The notes under the pieces were generated by a model. It had not been told where the DNA came from. It ran no database searches and saw only the letters and a program-made list of their open reading frames with translations. Positions 1 to 8,250 of a DNA stretch of 64,000 bases are shown here, piece after piece; the first letter of the stretch is position 1; every line of letters begins with the position of its first letter. The position numbers and the translations under genes were made by a program. The stretch comes from Geomonas propionica (lineage in GTDB: Bacteria; Desulfobacterota; Desulfuromonadia; Geobacterales; Geobacteraceae): positions 1 through 64,000 of the forward strand of contig NZ_JAEMHK010000017.1 in the NCBI RefSeq assembly GCF_016458235.1. The letters are read 5' to 3'.

Positions 1-93
1 TCACGGCAATCCTACTGTTTAGGTGCGACAGAAAACGTCTTAAAAAGCAATCTGCTGAAGATTAGCGCTAATCGGCTGATTTTATGCGTTTCT

Positions 94-520
94 TCAGCGA
101 AGATGGCATGAGTAACGCGTAATTTCATGGGCGTCACCCTCTGCCTCACTCGTGAGGCGGTAGTGGCAGTAGTGGGACTCCATGTGCTTCAAGACCGACT
201 GGACCGCAGCGTCGTGCGCCTCCTTCCCCCCCCTCCACCCCGGCCACGTGGGCGACCGATACCGACTTGGGGGCGGAGAAGGTGCAGTCGTTCCCGGCCC
301 GGCGGGTTTCCACAACCTCCCCGGTCTCCGGGTCCCGCATCGGCCTGCAGCGCACCAGCACGTTCCCGTCCGGCGCAGTCCCTGCACAAAGCGCGCGGAA
401 CTCCTCCTCACCGACAGCTCCCGAGAGCCCCAGAACCGAACCAGGAACTGCACCCGTCCTCGGCCCTCGGATGTAGTAGTCCTCCCTGGAGAAATACCCT
501 CCGGCGTGGCCTGCGCTCAT
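94..520 (-). pseudogene. Remnant of a MobF/TrwC-type conjugative relaxase, frameshifted and truncated
   Basis: Read from the ATG at 520 on the minus strand, the first about 95 residues resemble the N-terminus of TrwC/TraI relaxases: a YFSREDYY segment, then LGLSGAVGEEEFRAL, PDGN, and the family motif TFSAPKSVSVAHVAG. After a run of eight or more cytosines near 226-233 that frame loses similarity, but the neighbouring minus-strand frame continues with AHDAAVQSVLKHMESHY, the expected next relaxase segment, and stops near 94. So about 140 residues survive of a protein that normally exceeds 600, with a frameshift in a homopolymer run. It is most likely a relic of an integrated conjugative element. 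The frameshift could be a sequencing error, but the truncation would remain. Confidence 0.72.
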
Positions 521-739
521 ACCTAGTGAGACGGAGTCACCGGGGGACGTTGCTGAGATTTTGAGATTTGCAGACGCAACAAAGAGAGAAATGAAACAAT
601 TAATTTTCTACCTGAACTGGAATTAAAACAGGAAGTTCAGAAATAGCCACATGAATCCAAAGTTCCACGAAGTGCAGCACCGGTAAACCCGGTACGCTCT
701 GCGTCGCTGGCAATATAACCAATAGGAAGATTGAGGTAT

Positions 740-1861
740 ATGGCTTCAAACAAAAACCAACATTTTGTTCCCAGATGCTATCTAAGAGAATTTACACTCA
801 GTTCTGAAAATAAGGCAATCAATGTGTATAACATAGATACAAATAGGTGCATACCTAAAGCACCTGTTAAAAATCAATGTTCTAGGGATTACTTTTATGG
901 AAAAGATGAAAAGTTAGAGAGCGCAATTCAACTTGTTGAGAGTGCATATGCATATGCATTGCGCGACATCATTAATGGTCCACGACAGCTAACCGACGGC
1001 CAAACAAACGTACTAAAGCGTTTCTGGTTACTCCAATATCTTAGGACTGAAGCTGCGTCCAGGCGCTCAGTCGAAACAAATAAAGGATTAACAGAGGTAG
1101 CTGGACTACAAGGAGATGATTTCAGTTTAGGAATAAAAGAAGCTGTGCAGATGGCAATGAAAACATATGCTAGCAATATGAACGTCATTGATGATTTAAA
1201 AATTTGCTTAATTTATAATAAAACGGACTTTCCTTTCGTGACCTCTGATGATCCAGCAGTTCTTTCTAATAAATGGCATTTGAATGACTGGAGAACTAGG
1301 TTCGGATCATTTGGTTTAAGTACCTGTGGTGATCTGTTGTTTCTTCCTTTAACACCAAAGATTATGTGCATTGCATATGATAGCGATGTCTATAGCATTT
1401 CTAACAAAGATGGTTGGGCAACTATTTCACATATAAATGACGTAAAAGCTTTCAATGAACATCAATTCTTAAACTGTAGAGCAAATATATTTTTAAAAAA
1501 TGTCGAGCACCAATCTTTCGTATGCGAGTCATTTGATGAAATTTCCCACCATCGGCCACATGAAAGACATCGAATAAATTATGCAGTTCTGGACTGTAGC
1601 AATGGCAAGTACTCTACATACAAGGTTGTTGATCTCGCTGAAGCAGATGGACATCAACAAGCCATTATTCATACTGAAACTATTCACCATCGGCCTGCAA
1701 CATGGCCAAGTGTTATAGGCTGGAGAATCAATGGAAGGGTTTACACAAATAGAAGTGGGCTAGGGTATTTGAGAGAATATCATCTCGCTGAACATCAAGG
1801 CTTTTATAAAGAACCAATAACATTAAGGAAAAAGCATCCAAAAGATCAAAACAATTGGTAG
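740..1861 (+). CDS. DUF4238-like hypothetical protein
   Basis: A 373-residue protein of unknown function. The N-terminus NQHFVPRCYLREFT is the recognisable opening of the DUF4238 family, soluble bacterial proteins without an established role. ATG at 740 is preferred to the in-frame TTG at 731 because AGGAAG at 724-729 is correctly spaced for 740 and too close for 731. No signal peptide or membrane segment is visible. The gene is clearly more AT-rich than the metabolic genes that fill the window and uses many AAA, ATA and TTA codons, which suggests recent transfer. It lies between the relaxase remnant and another AT-rich orphan, so it is probably cargo of a decayed mobile element. Family assignment is from memory of the N-terminal motif. 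Confidence 0.8.
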   Translation: MASNKNQHFVPRCYLREFTLSSENKAINVYNIDTNRCIPKAPVKNQCSRDYFYGKDEKLESAIQLVESAYAYALRDIINGPRQLTDGQTNVLKRFWLLQYLRTEAASRRSVETNKGLTEVAGLQGDDFSLGIKEAVQMAMKTYASNMNVIDDLKICLIYNKTDFPFVTSDDPAVLSNKWHLNDWRTRFGSFGLSTCGDLLFLPLTPKIMCIAYDSDVYSISNKDGWATISHINDVKAFNEHQFLNCRANIFLKNVEHQSFVCESFDEISHHRPHERHRINYAVLDCSNGKYSTYKVVDLAEADGHQQAIIHTETIHHRPATWPSVIGWRINGRVYTNRSGLGYLREYHLAEHQGFYKEPITLRKKHPKDQNNW

Positions 1862-2043
1862 CCCGCGGGTAGAGGCGGATCTTTGCAGTTAGTGAGGGAC
1901 TTTTAAGTATGATTTTATCCAGTGGTTTTATGGTTAGTCTAGTCCGCGTTATATTGATTAATTTTATGATCTAGAACATGAGAAGAAGAGGCCCCCCCGA
2001 ACGGGTGGCGTCTTTCAACACAGAAACGGTCACGGGATGAAAT

Positions 2044-2949
2044 ATGGTCGATGATATTTTGTCGGAAATAAAACGGTGTGAGATTGACGAGACAGCAATT
2101 ATAGGATTTGAATCCGAGTATGATTTCATGGAGTTGTCCGTAGATTTGACGATTGAAGTTGGACAGTATATTTGTTTGGCCGCCTCAATTCTTCCAGGTG
2201 ACCGGAAAACGTGGTCACGAGACGAAGCGATATTGGGAGGACATCTTGTCCGCCTATTTAAACTTACAAGTGCATTCCTAGACCAGACTTGCCAGCGAAG
2301 AAGAGAAATGACCGTTGTTATCGGTCGAATGGCATTTGAATGCATTATAAACCTTAAATTTCTCCTTAAAAATGCCTCAACTGACTTATTCAAATCGTAT
2401 ATCTATTACTCTTTAAAACATGAAAAGCGGCTGAGATCAGAAATCCTCCTGAATATTGAAAAGCGAGGTGGCAAAATTCTCAATATAGAGAAAAGAATGC
2501 TACGATCAATCGAAAACTCATTCAAGACTTCAGAAGTGGACCCTGATGAGATAAAATCTAAGGAACTGAAAAATTGGGGTGGGAAAAATCTCTTTGAAAA
2601 AGCCAGGGATGTCGGGCTTGAAGAAGCATATTTGGCCGCAATTGGTGGGCCTTCCCACAGTGTTCATGGTAACTGGCAAGAGATGCTTGAGTACAACATC
2701 AAGTTCAGTGAGCATGGCTTTGTTCCGTCTCTTGACTGGCATACGCCTCGCCCGCAACTCGGCAATGCTATATGTTATCACGCAATCATTGTCACCATTG
2801 AATATCTAAATTACCTAAAATACTTGTCTCCGAAAAAAATTGAGGAAATAATCGAAAAGTTGGAAGAATTGTTGACACGGATTCAATTGCATGACCAATT
2901 ACACGAAAAATTCCTCATATCTAAACATTCACGGCTAACAACGAGGTAG
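2044..2949 (+). CDS. DUF5677-like hypothetical protein
   Basis: A 301-residue, mostly helical protein without signal peptide or obvious membrane helix. The GGPSHSVHGNWQEM segment around residues 204-218 and the overall helical pattern resemble proteins annotated as DUF5677, whose function is unknown. The start at 2044 has a moderate ribosome site (GGGATGA) 5-10 bases upstream. Like the DUF4238-like gene 182 bases upstream it is AT-rich, in the same orientation, and could be co-transferred; the gap and lack of overlap make a tight operon uncertain. The family call is tentative; that it is a real gene is supported by length, codon use and absence of a competing frame. Confidence 0.72.
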   Translation: MVDDILSEIKRCEIDETAIIGFESEYDFMELSVDLTIEVGQYICLAASILPGDRKTWSRDEAILGGHLVRLFKLTSAFLDQTCQRRREMTVVIGRMAFECIINLKFLLKNASTDLFKSYIYYSLKHEKRLRSEILLNIEKRGGKILNIEKRMLRSIENSFKTSEVDPDEIKSKELKNWGGKNLFEKARDVGLEEAYLAAIGGPSHSVHGNWQEMLEYNIKFSEHGFVPSLDWHTPRPQLGNAICYHAIIVTIEYLNYLKYLSPKKIEEIIEKLEELLTRIQLHDQLHEKFLISKHSRLTTR

Positions 2950-3399
2950 ATTCTGACGCCTCAAAAAACGTCGCACAGGTCACGCCGTGAGCCGTTAGAA
3001 AATATGGGGGGGAGGAAACGCCCCCCGCTTCCCAACAGGAAGAGCACGAATTTCGGATCTAACCCGTTGGATCGGCCCCAGAACCGGGGTAGCCACCGGG
3101 GTATCAGAAATTATTTATTACTGCTTTGCCTCACAATTACACTTACTTGTACCACCTATTCGATTCCCATGTGCTTCCGCCATCGCCTACCGCATTATCT
3201 CAAAGGGTCGATTTCATCCCCCGCCTGGATTCCGCCGCAGCTCACCCCCTTTCGACTCCTTCCACCGAACAGGACAGCTTTTCTCATAATTCACCCTTTG
3301 GCCGTCCGCAACCTCACATCGGTGCTATCCCGCATAAGGCAAAAAACGCCCCCGTCCGGGAGACGACGGGGCGCGGGAATGCTTTCATGGGAAGGTATC
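2950..3399. other. Intergenic region, no convincing gene
   Basis: Lies between the convergent AT-rich gene ending at 2949 and the fibronectin-type gene ending at 3400. Open frames here are short, lack a ribosome site and resemble nothing I recognise. The only supported element is the minus-strand terminator at 3341-3373. Confidence 0.5.
3341..3373 (-). terminator. Rho-independent terminator of the fibronectin-III gene
   Basis: On the minus strand a GC-rich hairpin (CGCCCCGTC pairing with GACGGGGGCG, small internal bulge) is followed directly by six T residues (AAAAAA at 3341-3346 on the plus strand). It starts 27 bases after the stop codon at 3400, the normal place for an intrinsic terminator. 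Confidence 0.8.
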
Positions 3400-4041
3400 C
3401 TAGAGCGACCTGATGCTTACAGGCAGAGACCAAGGGCCGCGGCCGGCGGAGGTGAGGATGCTGGCACGAAGCCAATATAGTTTCCCGGGCTCCCTGCCGG
3501 GAATGTGAATCTTGGAGGCCAGGGGAAAGTCATCGACGTCGAGCCACGTTGGGTTGGTGGCCGGATCCTGGTCGGTGATCTGAACCCGGTAGCTCTTGGC
3601 ACCCGGATACCTGGTGATCTTGCCCGATAAGGTGCCGGACGCTTTGCCATGTGTGACTGAGAGATCGGGGGACGGCGGAGGTCCGGAAGCGGTCTTCTTC
3701 ACCTGCAGCGGGCGAACCTTGAACCCCGCCCTCTTCAGGGCGTCCCGGTCACTTTCGACGGCCAGTTCGACATATTGCCCGATCCTCGCCATCCGCTTCT
3801 TGCTCGCCTGGTGAAACTCGTCCCTCTCCTTCACCATCGTCACATCGTGGTTCTGCGCCCGGAGTATCGCGGCATCCAGAAGGTCCGCGTCCTCCCCTAA
3901 CCCATCGAAGGACCTCAACCATGGGGGCCACGGCTTTAGGTTTGGGTGATCATGATTGAGCAGCATGACCTTGACGGTCCTCATCATTTCTGCCGTCTCC
4001 CGAGGGGTGGAACCGTATTCAGGGGCTAGCACTGGCTGCAT
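3400..4041 (-). CDS. Small fibronectin type III domain protein
   Basis: A 213-residue protein. The N-terminal half (about 1-110) is helical with conserved-looking segments such as LAPEYGSTPRETAEMM; the C-terminal half (about 120-213) reads as one fibronectin type III fold: GKITRYPGAKSYRVQI, a TWLDVDDF turn, and PGKLYWLRASILTSAGRGPWS, the usual Y-x-R-V and AGxGPWS landmarks. The ATG at 4041 is chosen over the longer frame starting at 4086 because AGGAGG lies just upstream. No signal peptide is seen. Similar proteins seem common in Geobacter as single genes of unknown function. It has its own terminator and an AT-rich upstream region with a 16-bp palindrome. Confidence 0.75.
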   Translation of the reverse strand: MQPVLAPEYGSTPRETAEMMRTVKVMLLNHDHPNLKPWPPWLRSFDGLGEDADLLDAAILRAQNHDVTMVKERDEFHQASKKRMARIGQYVELAVESDRDALKRAGFKVRPLQVKKTASGPPPSPDLSVTHGKASGTLSGKITRYPGAKSYRVQITDQDPATNPTWLDVDDFPLASKIHIPGREPGKLYWLRASILTSAGRGPWSLPVSIRSL

Positions 4042-4088
4042 AAATTCCTCCTGGGGCTGATGTGATCTCGTCTTCAGGAGGAGCATAT

Positions 4089-4104
4089 ATTAAATATATT
4101 TAAT
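4089..4104. promoter_or_regulatory. 16-bp perfect palindrome in an AT-rich promoter region
   Basis: ATTAAATATATTTAAT is a perfect palindrome about 50 bases upstream of the fibronectin-III gene start. On the minus strand a TTGTAA / TATGCT pair 16 bases apart overlaps it, so this could be a promoter with an operator. No factor can be assigned. Confidence 0.4.
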
Positions 4105-4749
4105 TACAAGCAACTACTTTTTTACCGATCTTTGCCGAAAGGCAGCCTCGCTTCCGGGAAGCCTGGTGCAAAACAGCCGAAGGCGTGCAAAGCGGTCGGC
4201 CGTTTGTGGCAACATCGCCGATTTCCTGGAACACCTTTGCCGCCCCTTCTTTGAGCCGGAGCTAAGGTCGTCCAAAGTTCGGAAAACCCTTCACAAGCTT
4301 TTCCGATTCCTTCGCAAGGTTAGCACGAAAATACACCACCATAACCACCTGGTATCCCGAGGAGTTTTGGCAGGACGACCAGTGGTTGTCAATGTTTGGT
4401 AAAAGGTTCGCAAGGTTTAGGAAAAGTTTGACAAACTTCCGGCCGACCTTTTCAGGGTTCCGGACGGGATGGTGCAGGCGAATGGAATCCTTGTCAAACC
4501 TTCGCGCCCGGGGGCCAACTTTCGCCAGCGGCGGATGCAAGTTCGCGATGAACGTCACCAACATCGGCCGCCGGTGTGAAAGGTTTTCCGGATCCTTATC
4601 AAACTCCGCCCTTCTTTGGTCAACCGTCAGCCGAGGTTTGACAGCAACTGCCGGAACCTGCTCGCGTCAAGCAGGACAGCTCAGACCACCTCCATGGCTA
4701 GCGGTTTTCCGATGTTCCTCGCCCTCTAACTTGGGGTCTTGCCGGACAT
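4105..4749. other. Long intergenic stretch with short degenerate repeats, no convincing gene
   Basis: About 645 bases between the fibronectin-III gene and the short-chain dehydrogenase. Several overlapping open frames exist on both strands, but none has a good ribosome site or a recognisable protein. The stretch contains recurring pieces such as TTCGCAAGGTT (4311-4321 and 4407-4417) and variants of AAAGGTT plus GTTTGACAA, giving Arg/Phe/Ser-rich translations. This could be a decayed gene, a repeat or a structured RNA; I cannot tell which. Confidence 0.4.
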
Positions 4750-5481
4750 CTACGGCACCATCGCGCCGAACTGCTGTTCGACCTCTCTCGGGGCGTTGAG
4801 CAGACCGCGATACACGTCCTGGGACATCGGGTCCGGGAAGATGTACTCTTCGTCCTCTGCAATGCCATCGAGGATCATCTTGGCGACTTGCTCCGGGGTG
4901 GATTTGTCCATTTCCTGGCCGGCTGTCATCCGTGTATCGACCGGACCGGGATAAACTCCGAACACCTTGACGCCGCGCGACGCCAGCTCGGCGCGCACCC
5001 CCTGCAACAGGGAATGACCGGCGGCCTTGGAGGCTGAGTAGGTGCCGTTAACGGGGAGGTTCACAAGACCAAGGATGGAGCAGACGTTTGCTATCGCCCC
5101 CCCGCGGGATGCCAAAAGCGGCGCGAAGGCCCGGCACATGGAGAGGGTGCCGAGATAGTTCACCTTGATCTCCTGGCGGGCGCTCTCCAAACTATCGGGG
5201 CCAAGCAGGCTTTTGCAATGGTTGACGCCGGCGTTATTGATCACCAGGTCCACATCCTGGCATTGCGCGGCGGCCGTTGCCACGCTCGTCTCGTGAGTCA
5301 CGTCGATCCTGAGCGCCACCACATGCCCCGGGTCGAACTTGGCTATTTCCGCTACCGCCTGAATGTTGCGGGCCGCCGCATATACCTTGGCGGCTCCACG
5401 CTCCAGCAACTCCTTCACCAGCGCCCACCCGATGCCACCGTTGGCACCGGTAACAAGAACTACTTTACCTGACAGGTCCAT
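4750..5481 (-). CDS. Short-chain dehydrogenase/reductase (SDR)
   Basis: A 243-residue classical SDR with TGANGGIG (residues about 12-19, NAD(P) binding), NNAG near residue 86, and YSASK near residue 147 with an upstream catalytic serine. Predicted to be a cytoplasmic NAD(P)-dependent oxidoreductase of unknown substrate. It starts 21 bases after the FUSC-type exporter gene, with AGGAGAAGG upstream, and is therefore likely the third gene of the marR operon. Together with the exporter this suggests a response to an aromatic or otherwise toxic compound, but the substrate cannot be inferred from sequence. Confidence 0.88.
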   Translation of the reverse strand: MDLSGKVVLVTGANGGIGWALVKELLERGAAKVYAAARNIQAVAEIAKFDPGHVVALRIDVTHETSVATAAAQCQDVDLVINNAGVNHCKSLLGPDSLESARQEIKVNYLGTLSMCRAFAPLLASRGGAIANVCSILGLVNLPVNGTYSASKAAGHSLLQGVRAELASRGVKVFGVYPGPVDTRMTAGQEMDKSTPEQVAKMILDGIAEDEEYIFPDPMSQDVYRGLLNAPREVEQQFGAMVP

Positions 5482-5502
5482 TCTTTCCTTCTCCTCTTTT
5501 TA

Positions 5503-7473
5503 TTACGGTCTTTCCGCCCACAACAGCCGGTTACGCGGCTGCCGCACCTGGCCGGGATGCCCGGCCGCTCCTGCAGCTTCACTCACCACTCCCTTCATGA
5601 CGGCCCCCTCTTCCAAAACGGCATACAGGGCTCGTGCGGCACGCCTCAAGAGCTCACCGGCATTGTCCGGTTGCGGGGCCAGGACCGCTATCGTCATCAG
5701 CGCTTCTCGTATGATCCGCTCGGAGGAAGGGGGGAGGTCGTTACCATTCAGTTTTTCCCACAGCGACCTGATACAGGCCGCGATGCCAAGCGCGGTCACT
5801 CCCCCCTCGACCGTCCTCAGATGTTCCGGGTCGTGACGCGCGGCCATATCCACCAGCCTGATCACCCTGTGCTGCAGCCTTTCCTGTACCCGGCCCAGCA
5901 CCTGCGGCGAACCGTTCCGCGCCATGTGCACAAGGTCGCGGGAAACGGCAGCGAGAACCGAGCGCATCCGCACGCCGGGGTTGATGGGGACCAGCACGGT
6001 GTAGGAGAGCCAGGCGGTACCGACGCCGGCCACCATGGCTACGGCGCCGATGGCAAGGTCGATATGGGCGACGCTGACCGCGACACCCGGTTGGACCACG
6101 AAGATGAAGAAAAGGGTCGCATCGGTCGCGGCTATCATCGTTCGCGGGTACTGCATGGCGGCGAGCCCGAGCAGCACGAAAGGCGCGATGATGGCTACGG
6201 TAAGGTATGGGTCATGGACAGCGGAGAGCAGGAATATCCGGCAGAAGACGGCGGCAGCCGATCCGACCGCCGCACCGACGAAGATGTTGCCGACAAAATG
6301 GGCGGGATGATCCTTGTTGGAGAAGATGGTGGTCATGATCGACAGGGCCATCAGCATGAGCGGCCCCTTGCTCCAGCCGGTTGCGCTCCAGGTGAAGCCC
6401 ACAGCCGCGATGACGAGCCCGGACCGAAAGGCCGCCCTGCCCGCTTCAACCCAGTCACGGTGCCGAATCAGGCGATGGCGCGGCTCATGGGCCGCATCGT
6501 CGGCGACGGCCTCCAATCCGGAGAGCACTTCTTCCATGGCAACCACCACCCCGGCGAAGGTTTCGCCCAGAAGTGGCAGGTGGGAACGCGCTTCGGCGGC
6601 CAGGGCCGCAAGCTCGGAGCAGATCGCGGCCCCAGGGGAGGATGCGAAGGTCGACGCCACTTCAAGAAGATGACGGGAGATCAGCTCGCGCCATGCAGCA
6701 CCATGCCTGCCGTCGCCGTCGTTGTGACGGTCCAGGTGTTCCGCGGCGAGCCTTCCCACCGACAACAGGGAAAGCAGTGCCGCAATCAGGCTCTTCACGT
6801 GGCGCTGCCGTTGCCTGAACCCGGGTGAGGCCGCCGCGGCGGTCTCAAGAAGCAGCTCCAGGTCCGCCAATTCGATGAGCATCACCCGCTCAAGCCTCGC
6901 GACCTCGTCGCTGCGGCCGTGATTGAACAGCGCGGAGAGCCAACGCATGGCATCCCCGATCACCTCATGGAGACGCCGCTCCAGCTCCTCGCGGGGGGCG
7001 CGCGGTGTGAAAAGGGCGGTGACCGCCGTGGTGACGACGATGCCCACGACGATGCAGGCGATGCGGCCAAAGGCGATCTCGGAGACGCGGGCGGGATTCA
7101 TGAAGCCGCTCATGGCGATGACGGCGCAGGTGCAGCCTGCCATCAGGAAGGCGTAGGAGCGCAGGCCGTGGAAGAGATTTCCGATGCCGACGCAACCCGT
7201 GATCCAGAAGACGAGCGCGGTTGTAACCCAAAAGGGGGATGTAGTGTACTGGAGAAGCAGCAATGCAGCCAGGGAGCCGAAGACGGTGCCGACCAGACGG
7301 TAGAAGCTTTTCTCGAACAAGAGGCCGCGGGTAGGCTGGATGACGATCAGTGCGGTCATCGCGGCCCAGTAGGGGTTCTCGATGCCGAGGAACTCGGCGA
7401 CGCACAGGGCCGTCAGTACGGACAGGGTCCCGCGCAGGGCGAGGACAAGTTTCACGCGGTGGGACGGGTTCAT
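5503..7473 (-). CDS. FUSC-family inner-membrane transporter (aromatic acid exporter-like)
   Basis: A 656-residue protein with two clusters of membrane helices (about residues 10-165 and 345-480), each followed by a soluble helical part: the layout of the FUSC/YccS/AaeB family, which includes the p-hydroxybenzoate efflux pump AaeB. N-terminal NPYWAAMTALIVIQPTRG and the later WSKGPLMLMALSIM are typical of the repeats. The ATG overlaps the marR stop codon (ATGA), so it is translationally coupled to the regulator. I infer efflux of an aromatic carboxylate or related compound, plausible in an aromatic degrader; no separate membrane-fusion gene is visible next to it. Confidence 0.85.
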   Translation of the reverse strand: MNPSHRVKLVLALRGTLSVLTALCVAEFLGIENPYWAAMTALIVIQPTRGLLFEKSFYRLVGTVFGSLAALLLLQYTTSPFWVTTALVFWITGCVGIGNLFHGLRSYAFLMAGCTCAVIAMSGFMNPARVSEIAFGRIACIVVGIVVTTAVTALFTPRAPREELERRLHEVIGDAMRWLSALFNHGRSDEVARLERVMLIELADLELLLETAAAASPGFRQRQRHVKSLIAALLSLLSVGRLAAEHLDRHNDGDGRHGAAWRELISRHLLEVASTFASSPGAAICSELAALAAEARSHLPLLGETFAGVVVAMEEVLSGLEAVADDAAHEPRHRLIRHRDWVEAGRAAFRSGLVIAAVGFTWSATGWSKGPLMLMALSIMTTIFSNKDHPAHFVGNIFVGAAVGSAAAVFCRIFLLSAVHDPYLTVAIIAPFVLLGLAAMQYPRTMIAATDATLFFIFVVQPGVAVSVAHIDLAIGAVAMVAGVGTAWLSYTVLVPINPGVRMRSVLAAVSRDLVHMARNGSPQVLGRVQERLQHRVIRLVDMAARHDPEHLRTVEGGVTALGIAACIRSLWEKLNGNDLPPSSERIIREALMTIAVLAPQPDNAGELLRRAARALYAVLEEGAVMKGVVSEAAGAAGHPGQVRQPRNRLLWAERP

Positions 7474-7934
7474 CCTTTCAGTCTCGAGCGGGTTTCCTGC
7501 AGCCTCTTCTCCAGTCGTTCCACGAAAAGGGTCATCTGGTCGATCTCCAGGTCACTGAACTCACTCAGGAGATCATGCTCGAGGGTAGCGACCTTGGCGG
7601 TGATTTGTGTCACCATCGCGCGCCCCTGAGGAGAGAGCGCAAGCAGTTTGGCACGCCGGTCGCTGGCATCCTCGCTGCGGTCGATGAGCCGCTTCACGAT
7701 CAACTGGTCGAGGATGCGTGTCAGCGTGGGGCCTTCTATGCCCAGGGAGGCAGCGAGGTCTTTTTGCCGGATGCCGTCACCCATGTGGTGCAGGTGCAGC
7801 AGCGGGCGCCATGCGGCGTCGGTGACACCCAAAGACTGGAATGCCGAGTCGAGGACCTGGCGCCAACGCCGGGTCAGAAAGCCAAGGCGGTACAGGAGGT
7901 TTTCTCTATCTACCTTTGTGGTTTCAATGGTCAT
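7470..7934 (-). CDS. MarR-family transcriptional regulator
   Basis: A 154-residue winged-helix protein. DGIRQKDLAASLGIEGPTLTRILDQLIVKRLIDR is the DNA-binding helix-turn-helix and DRRAKLLALSPQG is the beta-wing of MarR proteins. It heads an operon with the FUSC exporter (4-base overlap) and an SDR. An operator with three half-sites lies directly upstream of its start, so autoregulation with release by a phenolic or aromatic ligand is the expected mode. The ligand is not deducible. Confidence 0.92.
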   Translation of the reverse strand: MTIETTKVDRENLLYRLGFLTRRWRQVLDSAFQSLGVTDAAWRPLLHLHHMGDGIRQKDLAASLGIEGPTLTRILDQLIVKRLIDRSEDASDRRAKLLALSPQGRAMVTQITAKVATLEHDLLSEFSDLEIDQMTLFVERLEKRLQETRSRLKG

Positions 7935-7937
7935 GAA

Positions 7938-7976
7938 AAATAGATAGCATACTATCTATTATATTGCTATCTATTT
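7938..7976. promoter_or_regulatory. Probable MarR operator with three half-sites
   Basis: Directly upstream of the marR start codon. AAATAGATAGCA (7938-7949) and TGCTATCTATTT (7965-7976) are a perfect 12-base inverted repeat; inside it AATAGATAG (7939-7947) also pairs with CTATCTATT (7952-7960), a 9-base inverted repeat with a 4-base spacer. The site is AT-rich and would lie over the promoter or leader of the marR operon. Confidence 0.75.
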
Positions 7977-7994
7977 CTGGCGGCGGTTATCGCT

Positions 7995-8213
7995 TCAGGA
8001 TTTTTCGGCCGTGCTGCGGCGCTGGCTTACCCGGCGCGGCTTTCGAAGCGTGGTAGGCGGGAAGACCGCCAAGCGTCCGAGCGCTTCGCGCACCAGGTCG
8101 GAGATGGTCATGTTCTGCCCGTTCAGCAGGCGCAAAAGAAACTTCCGCTCGGCATCGGTGATCCTGACCGAGATGATGTAGCGCCTGCAATCAAGGTCTC
8201 CTAATTCGTTCAT
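7995..8213 (-). CDS. Small ribbon-helix-helix (CopG-like) protein
   Basis: A 72-residue protein. Residues about 13-48 contain YIISVRITDAERKFL followed by NMTISDLVREAL, the strand-helix-helix pattern of CopG/Arc-type DNA-binding proteins; the C-terminus is basic (RKPRRVSQRRS). GGGGGAAG lies 3-10 bases upstream of the ATG. It follows ribBA by 37 bases on the same strand and could be co-transcribed. It may be a small autonomous regulator or an orphan antitoxin; no toxin gene is adjacent. Confidence 0.7.
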   Translation of the reverse strand: MNELGDLDCRRYIISVRITDAERKFLLRLLNGQNMTISDLVREALGRLAVFPPTTLRKPRRVSQRRSTAEKS

Positions 8214-8250
8214 ACTTCCCCCACGAGCCGCAGCGCCTTCTCCCGCATCC

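Noticed and set aside
60-73. GATTAGCGCTAATC palindrome at the left edge
   Set aside because: A perfect 14-base palindrome, but with no gene start nearby and no second copy seen, it is too short to interpret.
4386-4799. 137-residue plus-strand open frame overlapping the SDR 3' end
   Set aside because: No ribosome site, low-complexity Arg/Phe/Ser composition caused by short repeats, and overlap with a clear gene on the other strand.
5557-6828. Long plus-strand frames opposite the FUSC exporter and opposite most other genes
   Set aside because: They mirror high-GC codon bias of the minus-strand genes and show no recognisable domain.
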